Notes: generated by a model not told the origin, from the letters alone. A DNA stretch of 64,000 bases from Paraspadella gotoi (GCA_051294375.1 CM119269.1:11266883-11330882); one strand, 5' to 3'; shown: positions 1-56,400, counted from the first letter of the stretch. Numbers and translations are program-made.

Positions 1-1087
1 AGCGAGATTCTCGTCTACATAAAAGAAAAATTATTTTTTTGAATAAAAGTTCTCTTTTGAAAGTAAATAAGGAGAAAAAAATTGTATCGAGAGAACCGTT
101 TGAGCATAATTCGATTCATTGCCGGTCTTAGTATATATGTCAACATATTTTTTTAATTACTCTCTTAAGATGGTGTGGGTGTTTTTATGAAATCATAACG
201 TTTGAAGCTTGATCTTATGTCCATTTCAAAAAGCTAATTTTTTTTTAAGCTAATGAGAAATCACAGAAAAAATTTATTTTTGTTATTCTATGCAAAATTA
301 TTTTTTTTATATTGATAAGAACAAAATGTAGATCAATGATACGATGACTGATAAACAGATTTTTTATTATAAGAAATGAGATTTTAAAATTAGATTAAAG
401 AAGAAATAGGTATTACTTCGGAAAAGGTAACGTAATAATAGAATTTATATATGAGGTTCTTGAATACAGAATGGTGATTAAAGAAACAAGAAAAAACAAA
501 TACAAAATAAAAAATAAAAAAAATTGCTAACTGTGAGATAAACTTTTCGAGAATCTTGTCTTCTTTCTCTTCCCAAATAAAAGTAAATTCACTCATTACA
601 ATGGACGAAATTCGATTTTTATTTAATGTTTTATAACGAGTTGAAAATGGTTCAATAAATTGAACATTAAATTTGCTCGGTGATTTTCCACTTTTTTGTG
701 GTTTGACAGCGCATATCTTTAGATTTTTACATTATTCTAGTTTACCTAATGCAAAACCAAATCTGGTATATTTAGCGTAAGCAATGCCTGCCAAATGGTA
801 TCATATCTTTTTTTTACATCCATGGCAGCAAAAGTGAAGAACTATTCCACCTCCTTGCCTGTTGTGAGCATCCCTTCACAAACCCACTTATTACAATACA
901 TGTTTTTGCAATAACAACCCTAAAAAAAATAAAATTACCTTAATCATTCATCTTCAGATTACAAATACAAATTGAGGTAAGATTAATTGTAAAAACAACT
1001 AGAACTAAATTCGATTTCAACCTGATTTATCCGCTCAATGATTGATGTAACGCTTCCAGCATTTCTGATGAAAATTTGATTTCCATC

Positions 1088-2935
1088 TTATGGATCTAAT
1101 GCCCCTCTTTTTTTATCATTAAACTCTTCGAGTTCTTCTTCAGATAAAACTTCTGAATCGCTGGTGGTTCCAACAAAATCCGGATCACTTGACATAGAAA
1201 AAAACCTTACTTTATACTAAGAAAAAATACTGAAATCATATAATAAATATCACTTGCTCGGCTATCGCTTCTATTTTCGTTTTCCAAATCATCTAAGTCC
1301 TGATTATCTTGATCATTATCTTTAAACATTGAAAAAATTTGGGTTTTGCGCGACACAGACAGGCTAGTTACAGAACTTTAGTTCTAACTATAGTCAAAGC
1401 TCGATCATATGCCATATACCGATATATATTTTGTTGTCACAACGAATCAGATTAAATAAAAATAAAATGTTATTTACCTTTGGATCTATGGATGTAACGC
1501 CCTCTTTTTGTCGGAATTTTTCTTGGGCGTCCTACTTTTTTATATTGATCTTTCTTTGAATCAACAAGCGTCTTTTTTTTGCGGTTCTTCCTCACTGAGA
1601 TCATTTTCACTTGCCTTCTCTGCTACATGATTTTGTTTCGAGTCTTAAGAAAAATATTTAAGTGGATATACTTAGTTTGTCCTTATCAAAGTTCAACTGA
1701 ATAAGTTAAAAATAATAAGAGAATAATAAGAGCAAACATGGTCAGATTAACCCACGACAATTAAGTGCTAATTAATTAATCTAAAATAAATTAAATGTTA
1801 AACTATGAAATTGGTACAACCAATATAATATATTATAAACTATCACAGCTTCAAGAATTATTATTATCATCATCATCATTACCATTGAATCACGAGTTTT
1901 GGCGTTTAAAACTGAGGGGGGAAGGACAGACATTTAGAAAATTTGAAGTTCTAACACGTTTTGAGTAACAAAATAATAGGGGTGGACCGACGGACCGACA
2001 AAGTGGATTATAGAGTCGGAATCTGCTGATAAGCAGATCCGACTAAAAATCATTATCAAAATTAAAAACCTGCGAGTGCTTTGAGTAGTCGATTTTTCCA
2101 AGTTCTGAGGGCTGCAGCCCGTTCATAATTGCACTTATGTTTTTGAATCATTTCTTGAAAACTCATATTTCCTTTAACGCGTTCCACTGGGCTTATATGT
2201 CTTCGGACAAAACTAAAAAAATTTTTTTTCAAATATCAACTATGCTAAATCATACACTAATTGACAATTTAACTCAACAAATAAAAGAATATATTAAACC
2301 GTTATTAAAAAATTAAATGATTTTTACATTCATTGAAATTTTTATGCAATTAGTTTTTTGAAAAGAATTCTTACCTCTGACATGTGTCCATTCTGTACCA
2401 GACAGGTCCTGGGTTGCTATGGTAAAGATTTAAAAAAATTATGAAGCTCAGGGACCAGCAATTTTAACTAATGTGTACTGTATAGTAAATGCAAAATTTA
2501 TTTTAAGATCACAAATATTACACTTGCACTTGTATAATTGACTACAAAAAGCCTAACAATTAGCTTATTATATTTTTATGCAGAATAATTTATTACCGCT
2601 GATTGGTTGATTCCAACCAATCACTTGACGACGATTCTATCAAGCGAGAAAGAGAGTTTTTGCCTCTTGTATCTTTTTGCTTTCACGATCTTGTTAGTCC
2701 TGCGATGGCAGAACATAAGTAAAAGCATACGCTTCACACTTGAATAATTAAAATCTCGAATCATGAAGCGACGAATCCATTCAATGCGCCTTCTATCCAA
2801 GCACTTTGGAATTTTACAATAAAGCTGATCGTGAGCGCCTTCAAAAAGACATATTTCGCAAAATCCCCTATGCTTGATTGACTCCCGTTGTTCTGAGCCG
2901 CCGACATGAATTGTAAAATCCTCGCCAATAATGTA
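1088..2935 (-). pseudogene. Possible small AT-hook / Cys-rich nuclear protein gene, broken or mis-assembled
   Basis: Several unusual, non-repetitive minus-strand frames line up. The frame at 2621-2935 holds FCEICLFEGAHDQLYC and a basic RRRIEWIRR, and loosely resembles a THAP-type zinc finger without its final C-x2-H. The frame at 2070-2212 contains SPVERVKGNMSFQEMIQKHK. The exon at 1478-1622 is acidic, then has KKVGRPRKIPTKRG, an AT-hook. Acidic pieces at 1254-1319 and 1088-1195 contain DNQDLDDLENE and SDSEVLSEEELEEF. Some splice phases fit (2070 to 1622, 1478 to 1319). The AT-hook is out of frame because of an A8 run at 1573-1580; seven A would keep it open. It could be a decayed transposon-derived gene. 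Confidence 0.4.
1885..2050 (+). mobile_element. Truncated copy of the hairpin-tailed repeat
   Basis: AATCACGAGTTTTGGCG corresponds to the end of the ~180-bp unit. GGACCGACGGACCGACAAAG and the hairpin at 2015-2043 correspond to the tail at 20918-20990. The (GGAC)n tract is nearly absent. Confidence 0.65.
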
Positions 2936-3149
2936 TCATAATCAAGTAATGTTTTCTTCCTTGACCCCATCTCGTCATAATCGAAAATTAAAAAGCAAGC
3001 GTGTGAGATAAAATTAAGTGGAAAAAATCTCGGAGAAATAACAAATTAGCATAAATGGAAAGCAAAGGCGTACACAAAGATTTTCTATTTTTATCGAGCC
3101 TTGACCGGCGAAGCCGGGTCCGCTCTAATAATGTTTTAGGGTTTGCTTC

Positions 3150-3190
3150 TTTGTGACGTAGTCGTCGTCGTCGTCGTCGTCGTCGTCCGT
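3150..3190. repeat. (CGT)n microsatellite
   Basis: A short trinucleotide tract lies between the putative small gene and the fold-back element. The arginine-rich open frame across it is an artefact. Confidence 0.85.
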
Positions 3191-3317
3191 CACGCTCTGT
3201 TTTCAATATAATAAAAACTACTACGCTTTTATAGGTTTGGCTGTGACTTACCGTTTTTTTAAAATAAAAATTATTATGAATTATGATAAAGTTTTACAAA
3301 AGTGTGCGATCATAGTA

Positions 3318-3620
3318 AGTTAAAAATTTAGATATGGCTTTTCATCTTGAAATAGCTGTGATATTTTCATATTACATTGGATTTAAGTATTTTTTGTTTG
3401 AATTTCCACTTCATTATGATTACTGCAATATGCAAATGAGATTAAAGTACTCCCTTATAATATCCAAATTAGTATATAGAAATGCTTTAATCTAATTTAC
3501 ATATTGCAGTATATAATATTGAAGATGAAATTCAAAAAAATTTGTTTTAAATTTTTTAATAAAAATGGGAACTCAAAGGATTTTTTTTAATGAGAAGCTA
3601 TATCTTAATTTTAATACAAA
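3318..3620. mobile_element. Fold-back (palindromic) MITE-like element
   Basis: The left half, from AGATATGGCTTTTCAT to GCAATATGCAAATGAGATT, is matched in reverse complement by the right half, which ends in AAGCTATATCT. The centre is near 3465. A terminal-half motif, TACTGCAAYATGCAAATGAG, recurs near 13520 and at 38131-38152, so this is a dispersed family. There is no coding content. Confidence 0.6.
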
Positions 3621-3939
3621 TATAAATTAAATCTTTTACAAGCTGCGATTGGAAAAAATTGGAAAAATTTCCAATTGTAAACAATTGTAACATATTTTGC
3701 CTTTCTTTTATTTCTTTAAATTATATATAGATTTTCTTTCCTATATTTGTCAGTTGCTGCTTTTCTTGAACCTTAAAAAAACGAGTTCAGGTTCTGCAGT
3801 GACTGTTTAGGCTGGCTTCCAGCTTTCTCTTTCTTTCGTCTCTTTGTTCTCTTTTTCTCTTTCTGTGCTTCTCTTCTCTCTCTTTTCTGTCTTTCTGTCT
3901 CTCTCACTCTGTACGATCGTTTTCGTTTTTTGAAAAATT

Positions 3940-4518
3940 CTGATTATTTTTTTCTCTTCTCAAAACTTTTATTATCGCAATTATTCCGCGCTTTTTTTTC
4001 AATAAAATCCCAAATTTATATCTGAGATATAATTGGAAAGAAATTCGGTTTTTCTTTTCTTTCTCCTCTCTCTCTCTCCTCTCTCTCTCTCTCTTTATTT
4101 TTTTTAAAAAATGAAGAATAACTTATAATGATATGCATTATCACATAATAAATCAGCTAATGTGACCTATTATATATGCAGCACTTTCGCCGAATAATAT
4201 AATTGCATGCATCACATTAATAAAAAAAAATTTTGTTTTTATTTATTATTGCAACTTTGGACCGGTTGGCCCACTATTTGGCAAATTATATCTAAAATAG
4301 GAGTTGATAAGAGAGATATAGTCAAATTAAACATTACTTTTTTGTTATTCTGATAATTTGTACTATTATTAAATTTATAAATATTTTTAGTGTATATATT
4401 TAATCATTTTAACTTTTTTTATATATATATTTGAGTTGTGATAACTATTTATATTAATTAAATTGCAATATTAAATATTGACCAATGACGGTCTGGTTTC
4501 TTCCTAAAAAAGAACAAT

Positions 4519-4560
<42 letters not shown>

Positions 4561-5180
4561 CTCCTCTCTCCTCTCTCTTCTTCTTTTTTTTTCCTTAAAC
4601 TTTTAATTATCGCCATTTATTCCGAGATTTTAGTGGATTTTTTCCCCTTCTAAAAACTTTTATTATCGCCATTTATTATTTTATCTCAATACAAAATCCA
4701 AAATACAATAACTTACTTAACCTAGATTTCGTGGTCGTTGCGGAGCAACAAGTAAACAATGTCGAGGAACATGACCTAATAACGCGTTACGTGTATAAAA
4801 AAAAATCAACATAGACCCAATTTCACGACGCCGTTGCGAGGCAACGGATAACGATATAAACGAGAGTGACCTAATAATGCGTCTCGTTGGTGGGAAAACT
4901 CTCTCTCTCTCTTCTTTTCTCACTCTTCCCCTCCCTTCTTCTCTCTCTCTTCTCTCTCTCCTCTCTCTCCCTCTCTCTCTCTCTTCTCTCTCTTCTCTTT
5001 TTTTTCCTTCTAAAAACTTTTATTATCGCCATTTATTCGCGCTTTTTTTCTCAATACAAAATCACAAATTTACATCGCGAGATTTTCGTGGATTTTTTTT
5101 CTAAAAATTCTGATTATTCTTTATATAAACGAGAGAGACCTTAATAATGCGTTCGTGTGGCGGGAAAACTGTCCAGCCTC
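3940..5180. repeat. Degenerate repeat array with CT-rich spacers
   Basis: A unit like AACTTTTATTATCGCCATTT recurs near 3965, 4600, 4660 and 5020. A second unit, ACGAGAGTGACCTAATAATG, recurs near 4860 and 5130 with GGGAAAACT after it. Two small hairpins, GTTGCGGAGCAAC and CCGTTGCGAGGCAACGG, occur near 4738 and 4830. (CT)n tracts separate the units. I see no gene. Confidence 0.65.
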
Positions 5181-5289
5181 CTCTCTCTCTCATCTCTCTT
5201 CTCTCTTCTTCGTCTCATCTCTCTCTATCTCTCTCTCTCTCTTCTCTCTCCTCTCTTTCACTCATAACACGCATTTGTTTGTTTTATTT

Positions 5290-5535
5290 ACGATGAATGA
5301 TTCAGGCGCGTCAATGAATCACTATCATCGCATCAATGAATGACTATCTATCGTATCAATGAATGATTATCAATCATAATCAATGAATGACTATCATCGC
5401 ATCAAATCATTGAATTATCATCACATCAGTCATTTGTTATCATCGCATATTATTGTTATCATCGCGGTCAATATTTGGTTATCATCGCAGTCAATATTTG
5501 GTTATCTAATCGGCATCAATATTTGGTTACTATCG
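5290..5535. repeat. Degenerate minisatellite, CAATGAATGACTATCATCG type
   Basis: About nine imperfect tandem copies of a 25-30 base unit drift from TCAATGAATGACTATCATCG to TCAATATTTGGTTATCATCG along the array. Such a gradient indicates stepwise divergence. Confidence 0.75.
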
Positions 5536-5540
5536 AAAGC

Positions 5541-6790
5541 GGCCTCGTCTTTATGCTTTTAAGATTTTTTTTTATTGGAAAGGATTTTGAGAGAAAGAGG
5601 TATTAGGATCGTTCTCCATCGTTCTAGGAACCATAATAAGCAAAGAAAAAATTGATTCGTGAATCATAGAAAATTATCATTTTTTGCAATATTCAAAGAA
5701 GAAGGGCATTCGAGTTTATAACTTGTATATATTCAATTTTCCCCGCTAACTTTGTATCTCTGTTCGTATCATAAGTAAGAGTTTGAACTTTTTCCTCCCA
5801 TTACTGTTGAAGAGACAGTAATTATTGATAAGTGTTAATGACAGATTTTAGTCCACCATACTGTACTAATAAAAGCCAACTAATATCAATTTTGAAAAAC
5901 TCGTCTGTCACAGTGCCTAACAACAATTTTATCCAGAGGCAAATACTAAACTGTCTATTTGAGGAAATTCTTATCTATTATGATATCAAAACAATTGAGA
6001 ATATAAATATTGAGAAAAAGAAACGAACATTTTTTCCCGTGATAATTTCCTTTTTGTTCGCACTACAACTAGGAGATAAAATTTTTTTTCTGATTTCCAA
6101 AGCGAACTCGAAAGAATGTCCCTCACTCTCGACCATCACGTCCGAAGAGAGGCCCAAACTTATGTTATGTTCCCTTAATCTCCAATCTAAATGAAGTTTA
6201 AAAATTGAAAAAGGGAAAATTTCCGCTCTGGGCACCGGACGAAAATCGGTCGAGTGTATTATTCGCTACATTTAAATAATAACCCTTAAGTCTCCCGTAA
6301 CACGAAGAAATGGAAACCAAAGGTAAGGTCTGGGAGTCGGGGAAATATAATGAAAGAATTTAGGCCGGGGGCGCGCAGGTAATGAGATTCTGATATGAAA
6401 GGTTTTATGCAGACAAAGGAACGAGAGAATGAGTGAGGAGGAAGGAGAGCAGGGAGAAAGAAAAAAGATAGAGAGGGAGTGGGTGATAGGAAAAAGAAAA
6501 GTGGGAGAAAAAAGTTGAATAATGTATGAAAGTCCGAAAGAAAAATTATGTGAAAACTGAAAATAAACAGAAAGAGAGTAAAAAAAAAGGAGAGAAAGAA
6601 AAAAAAATTTAAAAAACTAAAGAAAGGAACAAAATCAAAATAAAAGAAAGATACTTCAAAAAAAGGAAATCTCATGCTAAGAGTTCTCTCTCCCTCTCTG
6701 TCCTTTTCGCCTTTCCATCGGCGACAAAGAATCAATTCTCTTCATCCGTTCCTTTTTATCCCTTTTTTCCTTTTTATTCTTTTTTCCCTT
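5541..6790. other. Intergenic, no gene seen
   Basis: The region is AT-rich, with overlapping open frames on both strands near 5832-6235 that show no recognisable domain, start context or splice structure. A purine-rich stretch covers 6420-6660. Confidence 0.5.
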
Positions 6791-6864
6791 TTTGTCCTTT
6801 TATTCCTTTTTTTTGTCCGGCGACATCCGTCTTTTCAGAATTCACAAGGTTAAGTCTTTAAAAT

Positions 6865-6960
6865 CGCCGTTTGTCAAGCCGAGCGTCGCGGGTTCGAGAC
6901 CGAATTTTGGTCGGCTCTCTCTCAAGTGGACAAATGATGACTTAGTTCGCAGTTTATATA
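6865..6960 (+). repeat. Possible tRNA-derived SINE fragment
   Basis: GGGTTCGAGACC matches the pol III B-box consensus and is flanked by AGCCGAGCGTCGC and a short inverted repeat (CCGA, TCGG). No convincing A box is seen at the right spacing, so this is only a candidate. Confidence 0.25.
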
Positions 6961-7044
6961 TCCGGAATAGATTTTCTGGAAAAAGATAAATATAGTTTTT
7001 TAGAGAAAAAAAAACGAGTTCGTCACAGTCAGGGGGAGAGAATC

Positions 7045-7320
7045 GTGGACGAAGCGAAGTCAACTTCATCCGCCGCAGCCGCCGCAGCCGCCGCAGCCGC
7101 CGCAGCCGCAGCCGCCGCCGACGCCGACAACAACAACGACAACGACATTCATCTTCTGGATTTGCCGAGTCTTTTTCCTTCGTCCTCGCGAAGGCTGAGA
7201 GTGTCAGGAAAGTCTCTCCCGTCACCATCGTTGATGGCGCGAGTTCCTCCTTATCTTTCCGGATTCCCCATCCCCCTCCTCCTCCTCCTCCTCCTCCTCC
7301 TCCTCTTCGCGCCCACTTCA
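7045..7320. repeat. (GCC)n and (CTC)n trinucleotide tracts
   Basis: A run of GCC/GCA codon-like triplets at about 7068-7120 and (CTC)n at about 7270-7306 give alanine- and leucine-rich frames. These are low-complexity and not evidence of a protein. A (CTT)n tract follows at about 7868-7914. Confidence 0.7.
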
Positions 7321-8177
7321 CCTCCGCTGGACTTTTTGACGCGTCTCTTCACATCTCACTCGCCTTATGCAGTGGATAAAAGGGGAGACGCCGATGATAG
7401 CATCTCTTTCTCTTTTAAAGTATTTTTAATATTATTTTTAACTTGAGGGTTACAGTTGTAAAAGTATTTTTCATAAAGAAAAAAACATGGTGAGATGTAA
7501 GTTAATTACTTCTTTTTAATGATTAGTTATATAGTATCATCATTATGTGTAAAATACCTTTAAAGTTGCCTAGCCTAGGTTCAGTAAAGGTTAATCAAAA
7601 TAATATTAATATTATATGGCATAATGTTAACATAATTTTCCTATCATTTTCCAGGTGTACCCCGTCTGCCCGGATCTCACTGATGAACGGCAAATTTTAC
7701 TTCCTCTGGTCGTCCATGACTTTCAGTTCCCTATGAAAACTCTCCAGTTTTTCTACCCTCTTTACTTTTCTTACCCTTCACCATTCTCGTACGTCACTTA
7801 TCTTTTCATCTTTCCTCCAGTTTCCTTCCCTTTCTTTCTCCCCCCTCTCACCTTTCTCAACGATCACTTTCTTCTTCTTCTTCTTCTTCTTCTTCTTCTT
7901 CTTCTTCTTCTTCTCTCGGTCTTTTCCTCCCTCAAAACTCTTCGGTCTCAGACACAAGGCCGATCCTCACCTAAACGATTTTCCAAATTAACTTGGCGAT
8001 GATTCTTAATCAACTGCTCGACTTTCGTTCTCGCTCCTCTTTCCTCTCACATCTTTTGAGTTCCTCCCTTTTTTTTCAGCTCTCTATTCCTGTTCCCCTT
8101 TACCTTTTTCTCTCTTCTCTCATTTCTCAATTTACATTCCTTCGTTATCTTTTTTTCTTTTTCTTTTCTTTGACGTT

Positions 8178-9059
8178 TTAAGGGGACCCAGTGATAAAAA
8201 TGATATTATAAGCTTAAGGGTCTATCATCAAAAGAATTTGAATGGTGATAATCATTAATTTTTCGTTGAACGGGAAAGTGGCGAAAAATTTTTATCTTTT
8301 ATTGTAGCGGAAACAAAAATTTAATAATTATAAAAAAAAATTTAATTGATCCTACCTAAATATTTTTATAATCTATTATTTTATTTTTACATTAAAAAAT
8401 ATTTTTTACTAAATTCCAATTTTTTTATTTTTACTGCACAAAGCTACAATTTTACGTTTAAGCTTCATTGAACAAAGGCTTTATAAGACTAATATTTTTT
8501 TATTTTTATATTTACTTAAAAGCAGAAAAATAAAACCTAAATTTTATTCATACATAAAAAAATTGTAATAACTATTAATTAATATTCATATTCATCCCTT
8601 AAATGTATTATTAAACTATATTAATTCCTATTTTTAACAATTAAAAATTTAGCAAAAGTACAAAATCTTTTTTTTATTGTATATTTATATTATTTCTAAA
8701 AGTTTTATTTTTATCTAATTAACAGAATCATTTGAAGAAAGTTTAAATAAAATCAGTCGATACCTTAAATTTTGATTCATTCCGAGTTTTTTTTGTTATA
8801 AATTGTTGTAATAAAAGCTGAAAATCTTTTTAAAATTAGATCTTACCCTTTTTTGGAAAAAAAAATTTAAAACTTAAAAAAGATTTTCTTCTTACCAATT
8901 TTTTAAAGAAAATTAAGCGAGCTGATTATATCGAATTTTTAAAATACTTTCCCAAATGATTATAGAAGAACAAATTATATGGTCAGAACCAGCTTAAGGT
9001 AAAGGGTCAAACGTTATGCTTTCAGCTTTTTACCCCCCCTGGTCACTTGGTCCCCTTAA
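8178..9059. mobile_element. MITE bounded by TTAA (882 bp)
   Basis: The left end is TTAAGGGGACCCAGTGA and the right end in reverse complement is TTAAGGGGACCAAGTGA. TTAA at both ends would be a target duplication of the piggyBac kind (inference). There is no open frame of note. Subterminal sequences (AAGCTTAAGGGTCTATCAT on the left, CATAACGTTTG on the right in reverse complement) are shared with the 3.1-kb element at 32911-35999. Confidence 0.75.
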
Positions 9060-9719
9060 AACTCCTTTTTTTAAATTTTTTTTTCTCACCTTTTGAACGA
9101 TTTTTTATATACATTTTTGATTAAGTTATAATATCAGATAATAATTTCCGAAAAACAAATTTGGTACATTTTTCGGTTGGTCGGACGAGAAGGAGAAAGA
9201 GAGAGGGCAAGAGATGAGAGTTGAGAAGCAATCTTCGAGTTGAAATATTATAAGAAATAATGCGGTCGATGAAATTATGGTTGAAAAAAGATTATAAAAC
9301 AACTTCGACAAATGCAGACTAATGCGATTGTCTCGATGAGCTTGCGATTATTTTACTAATTTAATTTATTTTTATTTTTTAATTATTTTTTTAAAATTTA
9401 TTTTACTAATTTTTACTAATTTAAAGCTTATTAAAACAGACTAGAAAAATTGGGAACATCTCATAATCATTAACTAGGCTAACGCTCAACCGCCGACAAG
9501 TTAAATCATAAAGAATGCGTGGTTGAAAGAACGATTGTAATCTATTAACAGATGTAAGTTAGCAACAAATAAACAATTGGATAAACACTCAAGTGACTAG
9601 TGGGGTTCAATAATCGTGAGGTTTGGAAAAAAAGAAAAATTTTAAAACGCAGGATATTTTTTTTTATTTTCTGTTTATCAATTTAAAACTACTCGTAACG
9701 GCGCGAAATATGACTAATT

Positions 9720-9778
<59 letters not shown>

Positions 9779-10690
9779 CTTTATTTATTTTATGCAATAC
9801 TATATCGTCTAATAAATTCCATAACGGCGCAGAAAAATTGATTTAATGCTTAAAATCTCGTGTTTGTGATGTATGTGGAAAAAAAATGGAGTGACTGATG
9901 AAGTTTAAAAGAATAGATTTTAAAAATGGCGAGAAATGCCGTGTGGTTCGTATCAGTATTTATTTTATTTTTTTTTTTGAAAGGCAGATCCAACGGGAAT
10001 ATAAACCTTCTTCGAATAACAAATCGAAATCGAATCTTCTGTGTCGCCAGAGAATATTATATAACGGTACTTTTTTTATGATGACTATATATATTATAAA
10101 ACATAATAAATAATAAATATAAAACTGGACAACCAACAATAAAAAAGAAAATATTTTTTTAATTTTTTTTATATATTATGTTTCCTTTGAAGCAAATTAA
10201 ATTTGGCGAAAAAAAATTGTTTGATAAGGACATCAGACCGTACTCATTAGACAGAGATCAAAGCGTACTATGATAGTATTAGAAAGCCTTGATTTAAAGT
10301 AGCAAGCAACGTTCAAGAGCAAGATCATCTCAAATTTCTTTTACTTTTTTCTTTTTTTTTCTTTTCTTTTTTTCTCGGTTTTATTTGATCGTTTCCGTTA
10401 AAATTATTAAAATTATCCGATTATTCATTTTAGCTATTTTTTTTTAATATACATTTTTGTAGTTTTTTACTATAAATCATTTACTTCATTTTTCCCATTC
10501 AATATAATTTATTAATCTTTTTTTTTAAGTTATGAGGGAAGAGGGGAGGAACTAATAATTAAAATCACTGTTGAATAAAAATTTGAAATATTTTCTTTAT
10601 TTGCATAAGAGTCTCAAAAAACTTTTTTTTTTAAATTGTGGAAAATTTGCTCGTTTTTCTCCTCTGTTGTCAAAGAAAGTGATAAGAAAA
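9060..10690. other. AT-rich intergenic sequence with a (GA)n tract at 9724-9778
   Basis: Apart from the microsatellite I see no gene, splice pair or mobile-element end here. Confidence 0.5.
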
Positions 10691-10758
10691 AATGAGCGGG
10701 ACAGTCTGGATAAACAGCAAAATTAATGAGCGGGACAGTCTGGATAAACAGCAAAATT
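10691..10758. repeat. Perfect 34-bp tandem duplication
   Basis: Two identical 34-base units, each starting AATGAGCGGGACAGTCTGG, are directly adjacent. Perfect identity outside a microsatellite implies a recent event or an assembly stutter. Confidence 0.9.
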
Positions 10759-11798
10759 AACGATCATTGTTGCCTTTAAACGCGTTTCAATTCCGTACGG
10801 TCTCAGCCTCAGCCCAATTGGGAGAGAAATATTAAATTTATTATTCCACTAGATTTTTTTTCGTAAAAAATTAAATTGAAAAATAAAATTACACGTTCGT
10901 TGACCTTACGTTTTACATCTCGAGCATAGACATGGTAAAAACGCTGCCAGCTTTACAAACGTTTACACGGTGGTCACGATACTTAGTTATTCAGCCCGAA
11001 AATCATGGTACCGTCGCCGTTTGCCATTTTACGTTTGATATGTGCTAGGCGTCAATGAGTGAGTTCGCAATTTAGCGTGAATCTGTTTGATTACTATTAA
11101 GTATGACGGCGTAGCGTATCACAATTTACGGCTGAAGAGTTGACTGTATACTAGAAAGTTGAAAAAAAACCCCGATTTTACAGGTTTCTAAAATACACCC
11201 CCCGAGAGCAAGAGCGTTCATTACAAATTCTATACAATATGTTTTTTTTTGTGAGTGTGACAAGCCGAACTTGTAGATTATATTGTAATACAAAACTAAA
11301 GATATGTAGATACCAACATACTTAATTTGATCTTAAGGTGGTTTATTTGTTTGTTTGTTTGTTTTGATGATGATATTTTCAGAAATTTATATGAAATATT
11401 CTACCCAATAAACTTAACAAAATTTTGGATAGTTTTTTAAAATTTAATTAATCTAATTTCCTCGGAACAGTCACTAAAAAAAAAACATGCTGTAAATACG
11501 GAATATTTTTAATTCAGCTTTAGCAGAAACTAAAAAAAAACGCGTTGGATAATAATCCTCTCACAATAGATCTCTCAAATATTATCAAAATGATTTAACT
11601 GTAATATACTCGAAACATTTTAAATCGGCACGATAAAACTCGTTAATTGAACCGATGGCCATAACATTTAGCGAAAGCGCTCCAAGAATACACTAGTAAA
11701 AAAAAAAATTAGAAAGAGTGAATTCAAAAAGCGTGATATCGATATTGCTCTCCGACTCTCACGATGCACTTTTCTCAGCTTCCCAATCAATCAGTGAA
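10759..11798. other. Downstream flank of the cadherin gene
   Basis: The region includes the presumed 3' untranslated region next to 11799. The rest is unique, moderately AT-rich sequence with no gene seen. Confidence 0.5.
11342..11347 (-). promoter_or_regulatory. Possible poly(A) signal of the cadherin gene
   Basis: An AATAAA hexamer on the minus strand lies about 450 bases past the stop codon at 11799. It is one of several such AT-rich matches, so the assignment is weak. Confidence 0.25.
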
Positions 11799-55125
<43,327 letters not shown>

Positions 55126-55864
55126 CTGGTAAGACACGGCGAATTTATTCCACGAAATATAATATAATATAAAATATAATAAACATAAGAAATAATAAAC
55201 ACACATAGTATATACATATACTATGTATGTTTATTATAGGTTAGGATTCAAAACTTATAATTTTTGGCAAGAGAAATTGAAATATTTTTCAAAAATTATT
55301 GAATGCTTAGTGTTTATTCTATCATTCCCCCAAATATTATTAATCTTTATTATAATTTCACAGTTTACCAGGTGACATAAACCGGATAAGGTGTCAGTAT
55401 CCTTCTGCGCGCTAATCGATCAAAAATAGATTTGACACTGATTTTCATTCCCGGTAACGCTATAAATGAGGCCAAAAAGTTTGCTGCGTCAGATAAAGAT
55501 GAGCTACGAATGAGGAGTGATATTATTAACCCGGATTAAAAATTTACATGGTATCATATTATTATCATATATTATTCGACTTTGCTTTTAAACTGTACCA
55601 ACAATTGTCTTACATACATACATATGCTGGAAATTCTTTAATAAAACAACAACATAACATCGCAAAGAACCAATAGCGCAAAAAAAAGCACAAATAAAAG
55701 CGAACAATGCTTGGGGCAAAACAGGAAACCAACAAATAAATCAGCCACCGTTTAAAATCTCCGTCGAAAAAAAAAGGAGAAAAAGATTCGGCAATAAAGC
55801 GTTTCGGGGTTCGCCCTGTCGTCTTCCTTTCGCAATCCCATCCATCCTCCACTCAATTGCTTCC

Positions 55865-55866
<2 letters not shown>

Positions 55867-55943
<77 letters not shown>

Positions 55944-56050
55944 TCTCTGTTTCTGTCTCTCTCTGTCTCTCTCTTCTGTCTCTCCTCTCTGTCTTCTGTC
56001 TCTCTCTCTCTCTGTTTCTGTCTCTCTCTCTCTCTGCTATCTCTCTCTCT

Positions 56051-56135
<85 letters not shown>

Positions 56136-56318
56136 CTTTCTTCTTTCTTTTCTTTCTTTTCTTTTCTTTTTTCTTTCTTTCTTTCTTTCTTTCTTTCTTT
56201 TCTTTCTTTCTTTCTTTCTTTTTCTTTCTTTCTTTCTTGCATTCTTTCTTTACTATTCTAATTATTTTTTAATTTTCTTCCTCTTTCTTTTGCTCTCGAT
56301 CTTTTTGTCTGTTTGTGC

Positions 56319-56378
<60 letters not shown>

Positions 56379-56400
56379 TTCTTCTCTCTATTCTCTTTCT
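55867..56400. repeat. CT / CTTT compound microsatellite
   Basis: (CT)n with CTGT interruptions passes into (CTTT)n near 56135 and back to (CT)n at 56317. The related tract at 61857-62360 differs by many length changes. Confidence 0.95.

Noticed and set aside
5290-5535. CRISPR-like array
   Set aside because: The repeats are directly adjacent, degenerate and lack unique spacers; it is a eukaryotic minisatellite.
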